NCBI GenBank assembly: GCA_902461025.1 | Contig: CABPWC010000032.1 | Coordinates: 1 to 14,763, forward strand | Direction of reading: 5' to 3' | Length of the DNA stretch: 14,763 nucleotides | Origin: an uncultured Streptococcus sp. | GTDB taxonomy: Bacteria; Bacillota; Bacilli; Lactobacillales; Streptococcaceae | Shown here: one piece after another, positions 11,264 through 14,763 of the stretch | Position numbering within the stretch: the first letter of the stretch is position 1 | Layout: each line of letters opens with the position of its first letter | Notes under the pieces: model-generated | The model's database searches: none | Seen by the model: only the letters and a program-made list of their open reading frames with translations | Told to the model about the DNA's origin: nothing | Made by a program: the position numbers and the translations under genes

Positions 11264-13714
11264 ATGAATGTTAGAAATGATCGGTACGTAGTTGTAGATT
11301 TAGAAGCAACAAGTACTGGAAGTAAGGCAAAAATCATCCAAGTGGGAATTGTAGTCATTGAAGATGGTGAGATTGTTGAGCAGTATGCGACTGATGTCAA
11401 CCCTCATGAACACTTGGATTCTCATATAAAAGAACTAACGGGTTTGACTGATAAACGTTTGGCAAAGGCTCCAGAGTTTTCTCAGGTGGCTGGAAAGATT
11501 TTTGAACTGGTCAAAGACGGTGTTTTTGTTGCGCACAATGTTCAATTTGATGCTAATTTATTGGCGGAATTCCTCTTTTTTGAGGGTTATGAATTGCGCA
11601 CGCCTCGTATCGATACAGTGGAGTTAGCTCAAGTATTTTACCCTCAGCTTGAAAAGTACAATCTCGGCATTCTTTGCCAAGAGTTGGGGATTCCTCTAGA
11701 GCAAGCCCATTCAGCCCTATCTGATGCCCAAGCAACAGCAGAACTCTTTCTTTGTATGAGACAAAAGATGTTTGGACTGCCAAAAGGGTTGTTGGAGTGC
11801 TTATTGAGTTTATCAGACAGCTTAGTCTATGAATCTTACCTGGTTATTGAAGAAGTTTATCAGAGACAGTCGCTCCTAGTTGAGCATGATTTGGTAGAAG
11901 TGCAAGGTTTATTCTTAAGAAAAGAAAAACCACTTCTTTCTCCGAGAAAGTTATCTAAAGATTTTCAGACTAATATTGCCTTGTTGGGGTTAGAAGAGAG
12001 AGTCACACAAGAACACTTTGCCCAAAAGGTTCAAGAGTTTTTACAAGGTGAAGACATATCCTTTATTCAGGCCCAAACAGGTATTGGAAAAACCTATGGT
12101 TACCTGCTACCAGCCCTATCGCTTGAAAATGAAGGGGGAATCCTGCTCAGTGTTCCGACTAAAATTCTTCAAAATCAGGTGATGCAAGAGGAGGCTAAAA
12201 AACTAGAAGAGATTTTCCATATCTCTATTCATAGTCTAAAAGGTCCTCAGAATTACTTGAAGCTAGATGCCTTTCATGCAGCGCTAGAGGAAGAAGAGTC
12301 CAATCGTTTGTATACTCGTTTCAAGATGCAACTTCTAGTTTGGTTGACAGAGACAGATACAGGAGATTTAGACGAGATTGGTCAGCTATATCGCTACCAG
12401 CAATTCTTACCGAACTTGGTACACGATGGTAATCTTCACAAAAACTCTCTCTTTTGGCTAGAGGATTTTTGGAAACGAGGTCAGAAAAAGGCTCGTTCTT
12501 GCAAGTTGCTTGTGACCAATCATGCTTACTTAGTTACCCGACTTGAAGATGATCCGAGTCTTTTAGAAGGGCGTCTCTTGATTTTAGATGAAGCCCAGAA
12601 AGTCTTGTTGACATTGGAAAATCTTTCTCGTAAAACTTATTTGTTAACGGATTTGCTAGATCAACTAGACCAAGCTTTATCGAGAGAAGAAGGTATGCTT
12701 CAAAGACGCTTGCTAGAAAGTATTCGTTTTGAAGTTTCTTACCTACTCGATCAGTTTCTATCTGGTAAACGGAAGATGTGCCCAGCTAGTAGCATTGACA
12801 AGCTCCACCAAGATTTTTCTGAGTTGAATTTACCAGAATTTAAAGACTATCAGAGATTTTTTACATCTGAGGGAGAATTTTGGTTATCGAGTTCAGATGT
12901 GTCTAGTAAGAAGGTTGAAATCACTTCTAGTCGCAATCATCGTTTGCTCTTTTCTCAGATTTTCCCAGAATCCTGTCAACTTTTAGGAATCTCTGCAACT
13001 CTTGAAATTAGTAGTAGGGTTTCTTTACCAGAATTGTTAGGTTTTCTTCAAGCTGCCTTTTACTGCATGGACGAACAGTTTCAGGAAAATCAGGAAATCT
13101 TGGTGGTGAATGATTTTCCGTTGGTGACAGAAATTTCATCCGAGGAATATGCACAAGCAATTGTAGAAGTTCTAGAAGAATTATTCCAGCTTGAAGAACC
13201 CATTCTAGTCTTATTTACTGCAAAAGATTTATTGTTGCAAGTTTCAGATGCTTTGAGGGTTCCCCATCTGGCCCAGTACAAGCACGGTGAACCTGCCCAG
13301 TTAAAAAAACGCTTTGAAAGAGGCGAGCGTGAGCTCTTGCTTGGGGCGGGAAGTTTTTGGGAAGGTGTCGATTTTTCAAGACATCCTCGAGTGATTGAAG
13401 TGGTGACTCGATTACCTTTTCAAAATCCAGAAGATCCCTTTACTAAAAAGATGAACCAAGAACTTCGTTTGGAAGGAAAAAATCCTTTTTACGATTATCA
13501 GCTTCCTATGGCTATTATTCGCCTCAAACAAGCGATTGGAAGAACCATGCGTCGAGTGGGGCAACGCTCCGCAGTTCTGATTCTCGATAGCCGCATGGCA
13601 AGTAAACGCTATGGTAAGCAAATCAGCAAGTCTTTGGCTCGAAGCAATCGTGTTAGAGTCATTAGCCGAGAGCAAGTATTCTCAAAAGTTCAAGAATTTT
13701 TAAATAAACAATGA
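11264..13714 (+). CDS. dinG: DinG-family ATP-dependent helicase/exonuclease
   Basis: The product has 816 residues and two parts. Residues 1 to about 165 form a DEDDh 3'-5' exonuclease domain like that of DNA polymerase III epsilon: Asp12 and Glu14 in VVDLEAT, then HNVQFD, then HSALSDAQA. The rest is a superfamily 2 helicase of the XPD/DinG type: Walker A TGIGKT (272-277), DEAQ box (442-445) in place of DEAH, SAT in GISATLE, and motif VI QAIGRTMRR with Arg760. The iron-sulfur cluster region of E. coli DinG seems lost: only one Cys lies between Walker A and the DEAQ box. Staphylococcal DinG of this layout is reported to work mainly as an exonuclease, so helicase activity should not be assumed. 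The start lacks a Shine-Dalgarno; ATG 11264 is preferred over GTG 11261. rodA follows after 33 bases. Confidence 0.93.
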   Translation: MNVRNDRYVVVDLEATSTGSKAKIIQVGIVVIEDGEIVEQYATDVNPHEHLDSHIKELTGLTDKRLAKAPEFSQVAGKIFELVKDGVFVAHNVQFDANLLAEFLFFEGYELRTPRIDTVELAQVFYPQLEKYNLGILCQELGIPLEQAHSALSDAQATAELFLCMRQKMFGLPKGLLECLLSLSDSLVYESYLVIEEVYQRQSLLVEHDLVEVQGLFLRKEKPLLSPRKLSKDFQTNIALLGLEERVTQEHFAQKVQEFLQGEDISFIQAQTGIGKTYGYLLPALSLENEGGILLSVPTKILQNQVMQEEAKKLEEIFHISIHSLKGPQNYLKLDAFHAALEEEESNRLYTRFKMQLLVWLTETDTGDLDEIGQLYRYQQFLPNLVHDGNLHKNSLFWLEDFWKRGQKKARSCKLLVTNHAYLVTRLEDDPSLLEGRLLILDEAQKVLLTLENLSRKTYLLTDLLDQLDQALSREEGMLQRRLLESIRFEVSYLLDQFLSGKRKMCPASSIDKLHQDFSELNLPEFKDYQRFFTSEGEFWLSSSDVSSKKVEITSSRNHRLLFSQIFPESCQLLGISATLEISSRVSLPELLGFLQAAFYCMDEQFQENQEILVVNDFPLVTEISSEEYAQAIVEVLEELFQLEEPILVLFTAKDLLLQVSDALRVPHLAQYKHGEPAQLKKRFERGERELLLGAGSFWEGVDFSRHPRVIEVVTRLPFQNPEDPFTKKMNQELRLEGKNPFYDYQLPMAIIRLKQAIGRTMRRVGQRSAVLILDSRMASKRYGKQISKSLARSNRVRVISREQVFSKVQEFLNKQ

Positions 13715-13734
13715 AATGAATACCTGAAAGAATG

Positions 13735-13741
13735 AAGGAGG
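13735..13741 (+). promoter_or_regulatory. Ribosome binding site of rodA
   Basis: AAGGAGG sits 6 bases before the ATG at 13748. It is near-perfect and fixes the rodA start. There is neither a terminator nor an obvious promoter in the 33 bases after dinG. Confidence 0.85.
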
Positions 13742-13747
13742 CCTTTT

Positions 13748-14763
13748 ATGAAACGTTCTCTCGACTCTAGGGTCGATTATAGTTTAATATTACCAGTATT
13801 TTGTTTGTTGGTGATTGGAGTTGTAGCTATTTATATAGCAGTTAGTCATGACTACCCAAACAATGTTTGGCCCATACTTGGACAACAACTGGCTTGGATA
13901 TCGCTAGGGATTGTTTTTAGCTTCATAGTCATGTTTTTTAACACAAAATTTCTCTGGCAGTCCACACCTTATTTATATGGACTCGGTCTAGCCTTGATGG
14001 TTTTGCCTTTGGTCTTCTACAACCCGAGTTTAGTAGCTGCAACTGGTGCGAAAAACTGGGTGTCAATCGGTGGTTATACACTCTTTCAACCCTCCGAATT
14101 CATGAAGATATCCTATATTTTGATGCTGGCATACGTTATCGTAACCTTTACCAAGAAACATAAAGACAAAGAACGAACCGTTGGCTTAGATTTTTTATTA
14201 ATTTTGTGGATGATTATATTCACAATGCCTGTTATGGTTTTGTTAGCCTTGCAAAGTGACCTTGGTACAGCTATGGTTTTTGTTGCAATCTTTGCAGGAC
14301 TTGTCTTATTGTCTGGTGTTTCTTGGAAGATTATTATTCCAATTTTTGTAGCAGTTGTATCGGCGATTGCAGGCTTCCTAGCAATCTTTATCACAAAAGA
14401 CGGGCGAGCCTTTATGCATCAGATTGGGATGCCAACTTATCAGATAAATCGTATCCTAGCTTGGCTCAATCCGTTTGATTATGCCCAAACAACTACCTAT
14501 CAACAGGCACAGGGTCAAATCGCGATCGGTAGCGGTGGTATCTTTGGACAAGGATTTAATGTGTCCAATCTTCTCATTCCAGTTCGAGAGAGTGACATGA
14601 TTTTCACAGTAATTGCGGAAGATTTTGGATTTATTGGTTCAGTTGTTGTGGTTGCACTCTATCTACTACTCATCTATCGCATGTTAAAGATTACCCTAAA
14701 ATCCAATAATCAATTTTATACCTACATCTCAACTGGATTTATCATGATGCTCTTGTTCCATAT
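13748..14763 (+). CDS. rodA: Rod-shape SEDS peptidoglycan glycosyltransferase RodA, 3'-truncated by window edge
   Basis: RodA is an integral membrane SEDS-family enzyme that polymerises lipid II into glycan strands with a class B PBP (PBP2b in streptococci) during peripheral wall growth. The window holds 338 codons and the frame runs off the right edge; full-length streptococcal RodA is about 400 residues, so some 70 C-terminal residues are missing. Visible signs are a series of hydrophobic membrane helices from residue 11 on, GAKNWVSIGG with Trp104, FQPSEFMKISYI, LALQSDLGTAMVF, QGQIAIGSGGIFGQGF, and VRESDMIFTVIAEDFGFIG with Asp283, which matches the catalytic aspartate of the family (compare Trp105 and Asp280 of B. 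subtilis RodA). The protein matches remembered pneumococcal RodA much better than FtsW. It is likely co-transcribed with dinG. Confidence 0.95.
   Translation, partial: MKRSLDSRVDYSLILPVFCLLVIGVVAIYIAVSHDYPNNVWPILGQQLAWISLGIVFSFIVMFFNTKFLWQSTPYLYGLGLALMVLPLVFYNPSLVAATGAKNWVSIGGYTLFQPSEFMKISYILMLAYVIVTFTKKHKDKERTVGLDFLLILWMIIFTMPVMVLLALQSDLGTAMVFVAIFAGLVLLSGVSWKIIIPIFVAVVSAIAGFLAIFITKDGRAFMHQIGMPTYQINRILAWLNPFDYAQTTTYQQAQGQIAIGSGGIFGQGFNVSNLLIPVRESDMIFTVIAEDFGFIGSVVVVALYLLLIYRMLKITLKSNNQFYTYISTGFIMMLLFH

Overview
The window looks like chromosome of a mitis-group Streptococcus (S. mitis, S. oralis, S. infantis or a close relative of S. pneumoniae). The base composition is low in GC. RodA, FolD, the GlnQ-type ATPase and the large LPXTG-anchored beta-galactosidase all read like pneumococcal proteins, and extended -10 promoters (TGnTATAAT) are common. 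The species was not determined.

Layout. 1-512: the 3' part of a polar amino acid ABC transporter ATPase, ending at a clear terminator. 609-1561: folD with its own promoter and terminator. 1565-8977: a regulatory region with a promoter, a very good CcpA cre site and two short repeat pairs, then one giant gene (2412 codons) for a secreted, wall-anchored BgaA-type beta-galactosidase. 8978-9256: a non-coding gap filled mostly by a structured repeat element of about 190 bp with imperfect terminal inverted repeats. 9257-10933: a two-gene unit, an unrecognised 274-residue protein followed 3 bp later by nnrD (NAD(P)H-hydrate dehydratase). A perfect 13-bp palindromic hairpin, probably a two-way terminator, separates nnrD from a convergent 61-codon gene (11142-10957, minus strand). 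11264-13714: a DinG-family exonuclease-helicase whose promoter lies so close to its start codon that the mRNA may be leaderless. 13748 to the end: the first 338 codons of rodA, probably co-transcribed with dinG.

How the genes fit together. Most of the window is housekeeping: amino acid uptake, one-carbon folate metabolism, nicotinamide-cofactor repair, DNA metabolism and wall elongation. The accessory part is bgaA, a surface exo-beta-galactosidase that would trim terminal galactose from host glycans and adhere through its CBM71 modules. Its cre site suggests carbon catabolite control. The gene carries two levels of internal repetition: a duplicated three-domain block and a wall-proximal tandem array.

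I found no tRNA, rRNA, CRISPR array, transposase or phage gene. No gene-free stretch exceeds 300 bases. The points most worth following are the bgaA control region, the bgaA block duplication, the structured intergenic repeat, the unassigned partner of nnrD and the possible leaderless dinG start.
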